Below the pieces are notes generated by a model. That model was not told the origin of the DNA. It did no database searches and saw nothing but the letters and a program-made list of their open reading frames with translations. The translations under genes were made by a program, and so were the position numbers. This document shows, in pieces, positions 23,332 through 32,650 of a stretch of DNA of 64,000 nt. The DNA comes from CAZKWG01 sp964615375 (GTDB taxonomy: Bacteria > Myxococcota_A > UBA796 > CAZKWG01), in the NCBI GenBank assembly GCA_964615375.1, contig CAZTOW010000028.1, positions 67,449 to 131,448 on the forward strand, written 5' to 3'. The stretch's first letter is position 1, and each line of letters starts with the position of its first letter.

Positions 23332-24307
23332 CTGAACAATTCCGCGCTCGCACCCCTCTCCATCGTCCGTGTCCCTCCATCCGGGGGGGGGGATTCGGGC
23401 GGCTGGCCTGCCGCTACCCTGGCCGCGCTCCAGGAGATGCTCTCCGAGCGAGCCAGGCAGCCCGTGCGACTCATCGAAGGGACACTGGACCAGGCCCCTG
23501 AGGCGGGGATGATCCTTCTCTTCGCGAGCGATCTGAACGACGCGCTCGACCACGCCTCGGCTGAGCGCCGGGCCCGCACCCAGCTGGTAGGTCTAAGCGC
23601 CCAGGGTGACCGACCCTATCTCGCGAGATGGGGACTGCTGGGCGCGATCGAGTCATCTGCGATCATCTTCGCGCTCCGCGCTCCTCGACGGCCCTATGGG
23701 AGGGCGTTCTTCCTACGGCGGGATCTGTGCGAGAAGGTCCCAGGGGTCAGGATGCAGGGCGACAGCGGGGTGCACGCGAGCATCTCGACGCTGGCCTATC
23801 AGGACCTGTGGAGTCTGCTCGTCGCCCTGAACCTCCTGGTCCAAGGCGCCCCCCCGCTGGAGCCGGACGCGCCCCCGCCCCCCCCCACCCTTTCCGCTCG
23901 GGAGAGCGCTGCTGGACCGTGAGCCCGAGCTGCTGATCCGTAAAAAGATCGCCGGGAACCACGAGGCTGGGGTCTATGAGGCGTACGTGACGATTGGCTT
24001 CCCCCAGGCCCTCGTGACGCTGGCCCCGTCCTCCGTCGCGCCCGAGGCGCTGCTGCGCGCGCTGCCGCTCCTCCCTTGGCAGGGCTTCGGCGAGATCATG
24101 GACGTCGTGGCGTTCGAGCACGAGGGAGTGCCCTATCGGGCGCTGTTCGAGCGCGCTCCGCTCGGGGGGCTGTTCTCTCAGCTCCTGCCCGGTTGCCCCC
24201 TCCGTCCCCTGCACGCCGCTCGGGCGCTCGAGCCGGCGCTGATGTGGGTCAGCGAGGCTCACGCGGGGGGGGTGTCTGTCGGGGACCTCCGACCCGAAGC
24301 GAATTGA
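23332..24307 (+). pseudogene. Frameshifted gene ending in a degenerate protein-kinase N-lobe
   Basis: Two frames make one protein. The first (ATG 23437, possibly CTG 23332 with GGAG upstream) runs to 23922; the second runs in the +1 frame through ...LLDREPELLIRKKIAGNHEAG to 24307. The join falls at a nine-C run (23878-23886), so a single-base indel explains it. The C-terminal part resembles a Ser/Thr kinase: VVAFEHEGVPYRALFE as the hinge and AHAGGVSVGDLRPEAN in place of the HRDLKPxN catalytic loop (His-Arg lost, Asp kept), after which it stops. It is therefore a truncated pseudokinase at best. Whether the indel is real, phase-variable or a sequencing error is open. Confidence 0.6.
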
Positions 24308-24386
24308 CCGTTCGGGCCCCCAGGGGATAGGGTAGTCCCGAGGGCCAGGCCTCAGGTCGCCCTGTCTCAGGTTGAAGGTGAGGGAA

Positions 24387-26504
24387 ATGAACAACCGCCT
24401 CCTGATCTTCGTCTGTGCCATGCTCGCGGCGTGCACCTCGGACGGGGGAAAGGACACGCGCGCCGACGACACCGCCACGCCCTCGCCAGGGGACGCGGAT
24501 CGGGACGGCGTCACGGTGGACGAGGGGGACTGTGACGACGCTGATCCTTCCCGCTACCCTGGCGCGCCCGAGCTCTGCAACGATGTGGACGATGACTGCG
24601 ACGGCGAGATCGACGAGGACGCCAGTCCGGTCTCCTACTACTACGACGCCGACGAGGACGGGCACGGCGACCCTGCGGTCTCCCTGCTCTCGTGCGGGGC
24701 GCCCGCCGGCTACGTGGAGGAGGGGGACGACTGCGACGACACGGACGCGACGGTACACCCTGGCGCGCCCGAGGTCTGCAGCGAGGAGGATGAGGACTGC
24801 GACGGCCTCGTGGACATGGAGGACGGCGACGTCACGGAGGTCCCGCGCTGGTACGAGGACGGCGACGACGACGGCTACGGCGCGAGCGACTCGAGCGTCG
24901 TCTCGTGCACGGAGCCCATTGGCTACAGCGCGTCGGCGGGGGACTGCGACGACACGGACGCGGCGATCTCGCCGTCGGCCCTCGAGGTGTGTGACGACGT
25001 CGATCAGGATTGCGATGGGGAGATCGACGAAGATCCAGAGGATGGGCAGACGTGGTACGCCGACGAGGACGGGGACGGCTGGGGAGACGAGACCAGCACC
25101 CGGAACGCGTGCACGGTCCCGGGCGGCTACGTCGAGGAGCGCGGCGACTGCGACGACGGCGACGAGGACGTGAGCCCAGAGGCGGAGGAGGTCTGTGCGG
25201 ACGGGGTGGACAACGACTGCGACGGGGAGCCTGGCGACTGCCGAGCCGAGGGCGAGCTCGATCTGGACGACGAGGCGCTGGGGGTGTTGGTCGGGGAGGG
25301 CACGACGGACTACATAGGCGTCGCCGTCCTGGTCATGGACATCCACGGCGACGGCGTGGACGATCTGCTCGCCGCGAGCCAGAACGAGCATGAGGTGGGG
25401 GTCTTCGACCCCGCGCTGGATGGCGAGCTGGCGTACGCCGATCGAGAGATCGGGTTGAGCTCCGACATCCTCAGCCTGACGCTGGGGCTGCGGCTCACGG
25501 ACGCCGGAGACATGGACGGGGATGGCTACGCCGAGCTCGCCGTGCCGGACTATGCGTACAACCGGACCTTCGTCTGCGCGACCCCGGTGGAGGACGACCG
25601 GGAGCTGGCGGACTGCGAGGGGTTGATCACGGACCCGGACTATGTCTTTGGCGAGACCGGGGACGCCTATCGGAACACCGGCGTCACGGTCGCCGCGCCG
25701 GGTGACGCGGACGGGGATGGGCTGGCGGACCTGCTCGTCTCTGCGTGGACCACCTACAGCACGGAGTCCATTCTCCTTGTCCCGGGGCCGGCCACGGGAG
25801 AGGTCGATCTCGGCGCTCTGGACACCCGCGTAGACGCCCAGGACGACGAGTACATCGGCTGCTGCGACATGGCGGTCGGCGACCTCGACGGCGACGGGCT
25901 GTCCGAGGTCGCGCTGGGCGGCTATCCGAACACCTTCGCCACCGTCTACCTCTACGTGATGAGCCTCTCCTCGTGGGAAGACACGGCCAGCACGGCGGAC
26001 GCGACAGCCCGGGTCAGCGACACGGGCGTGGGCGCGCTGGGGATCGGCGATCTGGACGGGGACGGCCGCCCGGATCTCGCCGTGGTGGGGCATCGCGATC
26101 ACAGCGTCTGGCTGACCCCCCCTGAGGGCCTGCTCGACGCGGACGAGGCGGACTGGCGCGTCTCCTCGGACAGGTCGGGCAGCTCCAACGTCGACGTGCT
26201 CGCGGACACGGATCTGGACGGGGACGGCCGCCCAGACCTGATCCTCGGCGAGAGCGCGGAGGGCTACACCGAGGTCGCGCGCGCTGTGCTCTGGTACGGC
26301 CCACTCGAGGGGGGCACGACCGACGCCGATGACGCCGACCTCACGCTCCCTTCGGCGTCCCGCGACTACATGGGCTCTCGCCTCGTCGCGGCCCCCGACG
26401 TCACCGGCGACGGTGTGGCCGAGCTGCTGGTCGGCGAGATGGGCAATGACGGCGGCGGGGCCTCGGCCGGGGCCATCTACCTCCTGAGCCTCGGCGCCCT
26501 GTAG
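24387..26504 (+). CDS. Lipoprotein with MopE-type repeats and FG-GAP beta-propeller
   Basis: A 705-aa surface lipoprotein: signal MNNRLLIFVCAMLAAC (lipidated Cys 16), then four to five MopE-like metal-binding repeats between residues ~30 and 285 (pattern GDCDDxDxxxxPGAxExC, then DxDCDGxxD). From ~300 to 700 FG-GAP/integrin-alpha-like blades follow (DMDGDGYAELAVPDYAYN, DADGDGLADLLVSAW, DLDGDGRPDLAVVG, DLDGDGRPDLILG, DVTGDGVAELLVGE). Each DxDGDGxxD loop is a calcium site. The ATG at 24387 has AGGTGAGGG upstream; a TTG at 24372 is an artefact of the open frame. Probably a calcium-dependent adhesin-like protein. Confidence 0.88.
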   Translation: MNNRLLIFVCAMLAACTSDGGKDTRADDTATPSPGDADRDGVTVDEGDCDDADPSRYPGAPELCNDVDDDCDGEIDEDASPVSYYYDADEDGHGDPAVSLLSCGAPAGYVEEGDDCDDTDATVHPGAPEVCSEEDEDCDGLVDMEDGDVTEVPRWYEDGDDDGYGASDSSVVSCTEPIGYSASAGDCDDTDAAISPSALEVCDDVDQDCDGEIDEDPEDGQTWYADEDGDGWGDETSTRNACTVPGGYVEERGDCDDGDEDVSPEAEEVCADGVDNDCDGEPGDCRAEGELDLDDEALGVLVGEGTTDYIGVAVLVMDIHGDGVDDLLAASQNEHEVGVFDPALDGELAYADREIGLSSDILSLTLGLRLTDAGDMDGDGYAELAVPDYAYNRTFVCATPVEDDRELADCEGLITDPDYVFGETGDAYRNTGVTVAAPGDADGDGLADLLVSAWTTYSTESILLVPGPATGEVDLGALDTRVDAQDDEYIGCCDMAVGDLDGDGLSEVALGGYPNTFATVYLYVMSLSSWEDTASTADATARVSDTGVGALGIGDLDGDGRPDLAVVGHRDHSVWLTPPEGLLDADEADWRVSSDRSGSSNVDVLADTDLDGDGRPDLILGESAEGYTEVARAVLWYGPLEGGTTDADDADLTLPSASRDYMGSRLVAAPDVTGDGVAELLVGEMGNDGGGASAGAIYLLSLGAL

Positions 26505-26584
26505 ACGGCGAGGACCCGAGGGTTGACAGAAGCCTGACCACCAGCGAGCATGCCGGCGAGGGAAAGCAGGCCAGAATACATGGC

Positions 26585-27094
26585 ATGCTCGCACCCCTGG
26601 AGGACCAGGAGCCCGTGTCGTCCCCGCCCGCGCCCGCCGCGCCCGAGACCGCGGAGACTCCGCTCACGGCCGTCGTCCAAGAGGTGCCCACGACCGCCAC
26701 GCTCGACGCCGCGGAGAAGGCCCGACTGGAAGCGGAGTTTCGTGCGGAGATCGAGCGCGACCACCAGCAGCGCATGGAGCGCCTGCACCGAAAGCAGGAG
26801 AGCGCCCGCGCCCACCGCGAGGAGCGTCAGGCCCGCGCCCGTCAGCGCGAGGTCGCCCTCCTGCGCGACCAGGTGCGGATGAAGTTCTACCAGGAGATGG
26901 GCTACCAGCGCATCGAGGAGAACGGGCGCGAGCGCTGGATCCCCGCAGAGGAATTCGCCTCCCGCCAGCGCGCCAAGGCCCGCGCCAACTCCCGCGCCGT
27001 CGGGGCCAAGGTCTACTCCAAGTACCGGATGGTCCCGCTCTACCTGATGCTCGCGCTCATCGCGATGGCCATCGGGGCCTTCCTGGTCCGCTAG
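26585..27094 (+). CDS. Coiled-coil protein with C-terminal membrane anchor
   Basis: A 169-aa protein of unknown family. A Pro/Ala/Glu-rich N-terminus is followed by a charged Arg/Glu/Gln coiled coil (residues ~40-95), a short conserved-looking segment (VRMKFYQEMGYQRIEENGRERW), and a single C-terminal membrane helix (VPLYLMLALIAMAIGAFLV) ending two residues before the stop. This is a tail-anchored layout. Its TAG stop overlaps the TAG of the convergent ligase gene in a palindromic CTAG (27091-27094). Confidence 0.65.
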   Translation: MLAPLEDQEPVSSPPAPAAPETAETPLTAVVQEVPTTATLDAAEKARLEAEFRAEIERDHQQRMERLHRKQESARAHREERQARARQREVALLRDQVRMKFYQEMGYQRIEENGRERWIPAEEFASRQRAKARANSRAVGAKVYSKYRMVPLYLMLALIAMAIGAFLVR

Positions 27095-29499
27095 CGCTCG
27101 GGGACCGGGACCTCCACCGCCTTCTGCGGCAGCGGCGCGTCCAGCCGCTCCTGGTACGCGCGCGCCTCCTTGCGCCGGTCCTGGCGCTCCAGCTCGCGGA
27201 TCATCACGCGGAGGGCGGCGCGATCCCCCGGATCCTCGGCGATGATAGTCTCCAGCGCCCGCATCCCCGCCGGGTCGCCCAGCGCGATCTTCGCCCGCGC
27301 CAGCCCGAGCCGCGCCCGCCGCTCCTTCGGCCCGCACTCGGTGAGCGCGCGCTCGAAGCCCTGCCGAGCCTGCTCGAAGCTGCGCTGGGCGAAGGCGATC
27401 TCCGCGCCCACGATGGTCTCCCGGCAGGAGCCCACGATCTGGGGGAGCAGCGCTTCGGCCTCCTCCGTCCGATCCCAGCGCAGCAGCGCGCCCGCCAGCT
27501 CCACGGCGAGCTCGGGCTCCAGGTCCACCGCGCGCCGGTAGAAGCGCTCCGCGGTGTGCGTGTCTCTGCGCTCCTCCGCCACCTTCGCCGCCGTGAGCCA
27601 GCGATCCGCCCGCAGCGGCAACACGCGGTCCGCCCGCGCGCTGAGCTCGAGCTCGCTGGTGAGCGCCTCCCGCAAGAAAGGCGCAGAGTCGCCCGGCAGA
27701 TCCAGCGAGAGCGCCGCCTGCCAGGCCGCCGCCCCTCCGATGAGGTCGCCGCGATCGTCCCGCAGGCGGGCGAGGTCGCGCCAGGCCCAGGGCACCCGCG
27801 GCGTCACCACCGTCGCCGCCTGGAGCGCCTGCTCCGCGCCGTCCGCGTCGCCCAGCACGCGCCGCAGCCTCCCCAGCTTCTGCAGGGGCTCCCGCCGCGT
27901 GGGCGCCCGCCGGGCCGCCTCCTCGTACCAGGAGAGGGCCGTGGCCGCGAGCCCCGCGCGCGCGTCGCCGTCCTGCTCCTCCAGCGCCAGCGTGATCGCC
28001 TCGTCCCCCAACGCCAGCGCGTCGCCCACGGGGGCCCAGTCCGAGCGCGTCGGCTCCAGGACCCGCAGCCCCCCGGCGAAGACCGTCGCCAGCAGCGCCG
28101 GCAGCGCCAGCGCCAGGGTCCAACGGGGCCGCCGCGCCGCCCCCTCCCCTACAAGCCCCAGCGCCACCCCGGCGAGGATCGCCGCCAGCAGCGCCACGGC
28201 CCCGATGCGCAGCGGGAAGTCGAGCTGCGCGTCCACCCCGAGCGCCAGAAGCCCGGCCAGCGCCCCCGCCCGCAGCGCCCGCTCCTCCGGCGCCGCCCGC
28301 AGCGCGAGCCCCAGCGCCGCGACCAGCCCCACCAGCACCCCCAGCGCCCACAGCCCCAGCGCCGGGAGCCCGTGCTCGGCCGCCACCTGCAGCGGCTCCT
28401 GGTGCGCGTGCGCGGCCGTGCCGAAGTCCACGCTCTGCCGCACCAGCTCGTAGGCGTCGCCGAAGCCGCCGCCCCCGACCCCGGCGAGCGGCGCGCCCTC
28501 GATCATTAGGATCACCTCGCGGTAGAGCTCGCCCCGCCCGGTGAGCAGATCGCTGTCCCCGCGCTGGATCTGCCGGTAGAGCCCCGGCGCCAGGACCTTC
28601 GTGACCGCCAGCGCCACCCGCTCCGGTCCCAGCCCGCCCAACAGCGCCACCGCCAGCGCCACGACCGCCGCCGCCCCGATCCGCACCCAACGCGCGCCGC
28701 AGATCAGCGCCACCGCCAGCGCCGCCACCCCCGCCGACATCGCCGCCGCCCGCGCCCCCGCCGCGAAGACCCCCAGGGCCAGGAACCCCGCGGACGCCAG
28801 CGCAGCCTGCCGCTCCCTCCCCTGCCCGCCCGCCGCCAGGCCCAGCGCCACGCCCAGGAGGGCCGCCAGGAAGGCGCCCGCGTGGTTCGGGCTCACGAAG
28901 GGCGCGAAGAAGGGATCGCGCGCGAAGGAGGGCACCCCCGACACCCACCAGATGCTCGCCGCCCCCGTCCCGCGGTGAACGGCCGCGATCACCAGGACCA
29001 GCAGCCCCAGGCCCACCAGCCCCCAGCAGAGGCGCCGCGCGAAGCCCGGCCGCGCCGCCGCCGCCGCCACCCCCGCCGCCAGCGCCAGCAGCGCCCCGGC
29101 CAGCCCCCACTCCACCAGCGCGCGCCAGGGATCGAGGGCCAGAGGGTGTGTGAAATCACCCACAACCTGAACCGCCACCTCCACCGCCTCGGCGAAGCCC
29201 GGCTGCAGCCGCGCGCGCCCCGCCGCGTCCAGCGGCAGCGCCCCCAGCGCCCCCCAGGCCCAGCCCAGCGCCGCCAGGCTGAGCGCGATCCCCGCGCCCC
29301 GTCCCGCCCGTCCTCCCGGCGCCGTGAGCGCGAGCGCGGGCCCCAGCAGCCCCGCCCCCAGCGCGAGCGCCAGCCGATGATCGGGCCTCACCGTGCCGAA
29401 GGGGAGGAGAGCCAGCAGCAGCAGCAGCGACACCACCAGCGCAAGGTTGACCGGATCCTTGCGGAAGGGGGGGTGGGCGTCCTTGGCCGTCGGTGTCAT
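27091..29499 (-). CDS. O-antigen ligase/polymerase (Wzy_C) with C-terminal TPR domain
   Basis: An 802-aa inner-membrane protein. Residues ~15-470 hold about a dozen hydrophobic helices; a periplasmic loop carries the Wzy_C-type signature FFAPFVSPNHAGAFLAALLG and a later RGELYREVILMIEGAPLAGVGGGGFGDAY...AHAHQEPLQVAAEHGLPAL. Residues ~510-790 are TPR-like helical repeats. Such proteins polymerise or ligate polysaccharide repeat units. It is divergent from the Wzz/BY-kinase gene, whose ATG lies 69 bp away, and fits the exopolysaccharide locus at 27-34 kb. Confidence 0.85.
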   Translation of the reverse strand: MTPTAKDAHPPFRKDPVNLALVVSLLLLLALLPFGTVRPDHRLALALGAGLLGPALALTAPGGRAGRGAGIALSLAALGWAWGALGALPLDAAGRARLQPGFAEAVEVAVQVVGDFTHPLALDPWRALVEWGLAGALLALAAGVAAAAARPGFARRLCWGLVGLGLLVLVIAAVHRGTGAASIWWVSGVPSFARDPFFAPFVSPNHAGAFLAALLGVALGLAAGGQGRERQAALASAGFLALGVFAAGARAAAMSAGVAALAVALICGARWVRIGAAAVVALAVALLGGLGPERVALAVTKVLAPGLYRQIQRGDSDLLTGRGELYREVILMIEGAPLAGVGGGGFGDAYELVRQSVDFGTAAHAHQEPLQVAAEHGLPALGLWALGVLVGLVAALGLALRAAPEERALRAGALAGLLALGVDAQLDFPLRIGAVALLAAILAGVALGLVGEGAARRPRWTLALALPALLATVFAGGLRVLEPTRSDWAPVGDALALGDEAITLALEEQDGDARAGLAATALSWYEEAARRAPTRREPLQKLGRLRRVLGDADGAEQALQAATVVTPRVPWAWRDLARLRDDRGDLIGGAAAWQAALSLDLPGDSAPFLREALTSELELSARADRVLPLRADRWLTAAKVAEERRDTHTAERFYRRAVDLEPELAVELAGALLRWDRTEEAEALLPQIVGSCRETIVGAEIAFAQRSFEQARQGFERALTECGPKERRARLGLARAKIALGDPAGMRALETIIAEDPGDRAALRVMIRELERQDRRKEARAYQERLDAPLPQKAVEVPVPER

Positions 29500-29567
29500 C
29501 GTGTGCTAGCTTAACCCCGGCCTGCCCGACCTCGAGTCAAGGCGCGGTCATCCTGGAGTCAAGGCGG

Positions 29568-31712
29568 ATGGATTCCGAGAACGAGAGCCGGCGCGAAGCC
29601 ACCCTACTCAAGTACTTCGGGATCCTGCGCAAGCGCTGGGCGATCATCGCCACCTTCGCGGGAGCCCTCTTCATCAGCGCGCTCGTGGTCTCGCTCATCT
29701 CCACCCCCTACTACGAGTCCACGGCGACGCTGGAGATCCGCCCGAAGGCGCCCTCCGTCCTGAACATGCAGGAGGTCTCCGAGGTGGTGGACGTCTCCAC
29801 CCCCGACGAGCGCCGCGCCTACTACGCCACGCAGTACTCGATCATCCAGAGCCGCACCGTCATCGAAGAGGTCCTGCGTCGCCTGCGCGAGGAGCATGGC
29901 GTCGTCGAGTTCGACGAGGTGGACGACCCCGTCAAGGCGTTCACGGCGATGTTCTCCTTCGAGCCCGAGATGAGCTCGTTCCTGGTCCACATCCACATCG
30001 AGCACCCCGAGCCCGAGACCGCCGCCCTCTACGCCAACACGCTCGCCCACACCTACATGGACCTGAACCTGAAGCGCTCGCTGGAGGCCAGCGAGAACGC
30101 CTTCAAGTTCCTCACGGACCTCCAGACCAGCTACCAGGAGACCAAGCGCAAGTCCGACGAGGCCCTGTTCGACTTCAAGGTGAAGAACGATCTCGTGGGC
30201 GCCGACGAGCGCCGGCAGATCATCTTCGAGAACCTCGAGCAGCTCCAGCAGGCCTGGACCAAGGCCAACGTCGAGCGCGTGGAGCTCGAGGCGGTCACGC
30301 AAGGCAGCGTGAACCTGGCCCGCTCCGACGACTGGCTGGGCCTCGCCAACTACCTCTCCAAGCAGGACCAGGTGCTCGAGGACCGGCTCCAGAGCCTGCG
30401 CACGCGCCAGCAGGAGCAGGCGGCCCTCCAGGCCCGCTACCTGGACAAGCACCCCTCGGTGCAGCAGGTGGAGACCGAGATCCGGGCGCTCGAGCTCCAG
30501 ATCCGACGGCAGGTGGAGGAGATCCTGGAGGGCCTGAAGGCCCGGCTCCAGGTCACGCGGGACCGTGAGGTCGCGCTGAAGCAGGCGATCGAGGCCGCCA
30601 AGGTCGAGGTCAAGGAGCTGGACCGCAAGCTGCTGGACTTCAACAACCTCAAGGCCGAGGCGGAGAAGAACGACGTCTTCTTCCGCACCCTGGACCAGCG
30701 CCGCTCCGAGGTGGACCTGGAGAAGGTGGTCGAGGCCAACAACGTGCAGTTCGTGGACGAGGCCATCCCCACCTTCGAGCCCGTCCGCCCCCGCCTCTCC
30801 CGCAACCTGCCGGTCGCCCTCTTCATCGGGCTGATGGGCGGCGTCGCCCTCGCCTTCTTCATGGAGTACATCGACCGCACCATCAAGGGCCCCGAGGACG
30901 TGGAGGCGCTCATCGGCGTGCCCGCGCTCGGCCCGGTGCCCATGCTCTCCCCGCAGGACCTGGACGGGCTCAGCGAGCTGGACCGCAACCTCTTCGTGTA
31001 CGCGCGGCCCAAGTCGCAGGTGGCGGAGCGCCTCCGGGACATCCGCACCAACGTGCTCTTCCGCACGCCCGACCACCGCCAGCGCCGCCTGCTGATCACG
31101 AGCGCGCTGCCGCTGGAGGGCAAGAGCTTCATCTCGTCCAACCTCTGCGCCATCATCGCGATGACCGGGCACCGCATCCTGCTCATCGACGCGGACCTGC
31201 GGCGCCCCACCCAGCACAAGCTCTTCCAGCTCGACGCCACGCTCGGGCTCTCCAGCGTGCTGCTGGGCGAGGCCACGCTCGAGCAGGCCATCCAGCGCAC
31301 CCACGTCCCCAACCTGGACATCCTGGTGGGCGGGCCGCTGCTGCGCCCCTCGCAGAGCCCCGCCGAGCTCTTCGACTCCGAGCTGATGGTGGAGTTCCTG
31401 AACTCGATCACCGGCTACGACATCGTGGTCATCGACTCCTCGCCGATCGGCGCCGTCTCCGACCCGCTCATCCTGTCCCGCCTGGTGGACGGCGTGCTGA
31501 TGGTGGTCTTCTCCAACCAGACGCCGCGCGACCTGGTCGTCCAGACCAGCTCCAAGCTCAAGGAGATGCACGCCAACCTGCTCGGCGCCATCGTCAACAA
31601 GTTCGACTACCGGCGCTCCGGCTACGGCTACGGCTACGGCTACAACTACGCCTACGGCTACGGCTACTACGGCGAGGACCAGGAGGAGGCCAAGGCGCCT
31701 CCGAAGGCCTGA
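29568..31712 (+). CDS. Polysaccharide co-polymerase with bacterial tyrosine kinase (Wzz-Wzc/BY-kinase)
   Basis: A 714-aa inner-membrane protein controlling export and chain length of a polysaccharide. An N-terminal Wzz domain with a first helix at ~20-45 and a coiled-coil periplasmic region is followed by a second helix (LPVALFIGLMGGVALAFFMEY). The cytoplasmic kinase has Walker A SALPLEGKS (~512-520), Walker A-prime ILLIDADLRRP (~536) and Walker B IVVIDSSPI (~617). The C-terminus is a Gly-Tyr tail with about ten Tyr, the autophosphorylation cluster. The ATG at 29568 was chosen because the longer frame overlaps the divergent gene. The sulfotransferase starts 16 bp downstream. Confidence 0.93.
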   Translation: MDSENESRREATLLKYFGILRKRWAIIATFAGALFISALVVSLISTPYYESTATLEIRPKAPSVLNMQEVSEVVDVSTPDERRAYYATQYSIIQSRTVIEEVLRRLREEHGVVEFDEVDDPVKAFTAMFSFEPEMSSFLVHIHIEHPEPETAALYANTLAHTYMDLNLKRSLEASENAFKFLTDLQTSYQETKRKSDEALFDFKVKNDLVGADERRQIIFENLEQLQQAWTKANVERVELEAVTQGSVNLARSDDWLGLANYLSKQDQVLEDRLQSLRTRQQEQAALQARYLDKHPSVQQVETEIRALELQIRRQVEEILEGLKARLQVTRDREVALKQAIEAAKVEVKELDRKLLDFNNLKAEAEKNDVFFRTLDQRRSEVDLEKVVEANNVQFVDEAIPTFEPVRPRLSRNLPVALFIGLMGGVALAFFMEYIDRTIKGPEDVEALIGVPALGPVPMLSPQDLDGLSELDRNLFVYARPKSQVAERLRDIRTNVLFRTPDHRQRRLLITSALPLEGKSFISSNLCAIIAMTGHRILLIDADLRRPTQHKLFQLDATLGLSSVLLGEATLEQAIQRTHVPNLDILVGGPLLRPSQSPAELFDSELMVEFLNSITGYDIVVIDSSPIGAVSDPLILSRLVDGVLMVVFSNQTPRDLVVQTSSKLKEMHANLLGAIVNKFDYRRSGYGYGYGYNYAYGYGYYGEDQEEAKAPPKA

Positions 31713-31728
31713 TGGGGGACGGGGGAGC

Positions 31729-32643
31729 ATGAAGCGGCCGGACTTCTTCCTGGTGGGCGCGCCCAAATGCGGGACCTCGCTCATGGACACCTTCCTGGGT
31801 CGGCACCCGGACCTGTTCATGCCGACCAAGGAGCTGCACTTCTTCGGGGCGGACCTCGGCTTCAACACCCCGGCCCGCACCCTGGACAACTACCTGGGCT
31901 TCTTCGAGGACGCGCCCTCGGACGCCCGCGCGGGCGAGAGCTCCACCTGGTACCTCTACTCGCGGTCGGCGGCCCGGGAGATCCGGGACTTCTGCCCCGA
32001 CGCCCAGATCCTCATCATGCTGCGCAACCCGGTCAGCATGCTGCACTCGCTGCACAGCCACCTGCTGTTCACGGGCAACGAGGACCTCGCTGACTTCGGC
32101 GAGGCCATCGACGCCGAGCCGGACCGCCGCGCCGGGCGCCGCATCCCGGCCAACTCCTTCCCGCAGGGCGCGCTGCTCTACAGCGAGGTGGCCCGCTTCT
32201 CCGAGCAGGTGGCCCGCTACTACGAGATCTTCGGCCGCGAGCGGGTCAAGGTCATCCTGGCCGACGACTTCAAGAAGGACAACGCGGGCGTCTACCTGGA
32301 CGTGCTGCGCTTCCTGGGCGCGCGGACCGAGGGGCTGGATCTGGAGGCCATCCTGGCCCAGGACGCCTGGACGCGCAACGAGAACAAGGCGCCGCGCAGC
32401 CGGATGATCCTGCGCTTCCTCAAGCTGCCCACCAACCAGGCCGTGCTCCGCGGGCTCGCCCCCAGCCCCGTCCCCGGCTGGCGCTTCGTGCTGCGCGGGC
32501 TCCGCCGCCTGAACATCCGCTACGGCGAGCGCCCGCCCATGTCGGAGGACGTCAAGCGCCGGCTCACCGAGCAGATGGCGCCGGAGGTGCGCGCGCTCGG
32601 CCAGCTCATCGGCCGCGACCTCTCGCGCTGGAGCCAGGTGTGA
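31729..32643 (+). CDS. PAPS-dependent sulfotransferase
   Basis: A 304-aa cytoplasmic sulfotransferase. The 5-prime-phosphosulfate loop VGAPKCGTS lies at residues 9-17 and the 3-prime-phosphate motif MLRNPVSMLHS at ~98-108, both diagnostic. In this operon, between the BY-kinase and the flippase, it most likely sulfates a sugar of the exported polysaccharide. Sulfated polysaccharide would also fit the sulfatase at 38987, though the two are 6 kb apart. The first ATG is supported by the closeness of the PAPS loop to the start. Confidence 0.92.
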   Translation: MKRPDFFLVGAPKCGTSLMDTFLGRHPDLFMPTKELHFFGADLGFNTPARTLDNYLGFFEDAPSDARAGESSTWYLYSRSAAREIRDFCPDAQILIMLRNPVSMLHSLHSHLLFTGNEDLADFGEAIDAEPDRRAGRRIPANSFPQGALLYSEVARFSEQVARYYEIFGRERVKVILADDFKKDNAGVYLDVLRFLGARTEGLDLEAILAQDAWTRNENKAPRSRMILRFLKLPTNQAVLRGLAPSPVPGWRFVLRGLRRLNIRYGERPPMSEDVKRRLTEQMAPEVRALGQLIGRDLSRWSQV

Positions 32644-32650
32644 GCCTGCC

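Noticed and set aside
22313..24307. Phage or IS remnant in the degenerate region
   Set aside because: No transposase, integrase, terminal repeats or phage-like proteins are visible; only repeats and homopolymers.
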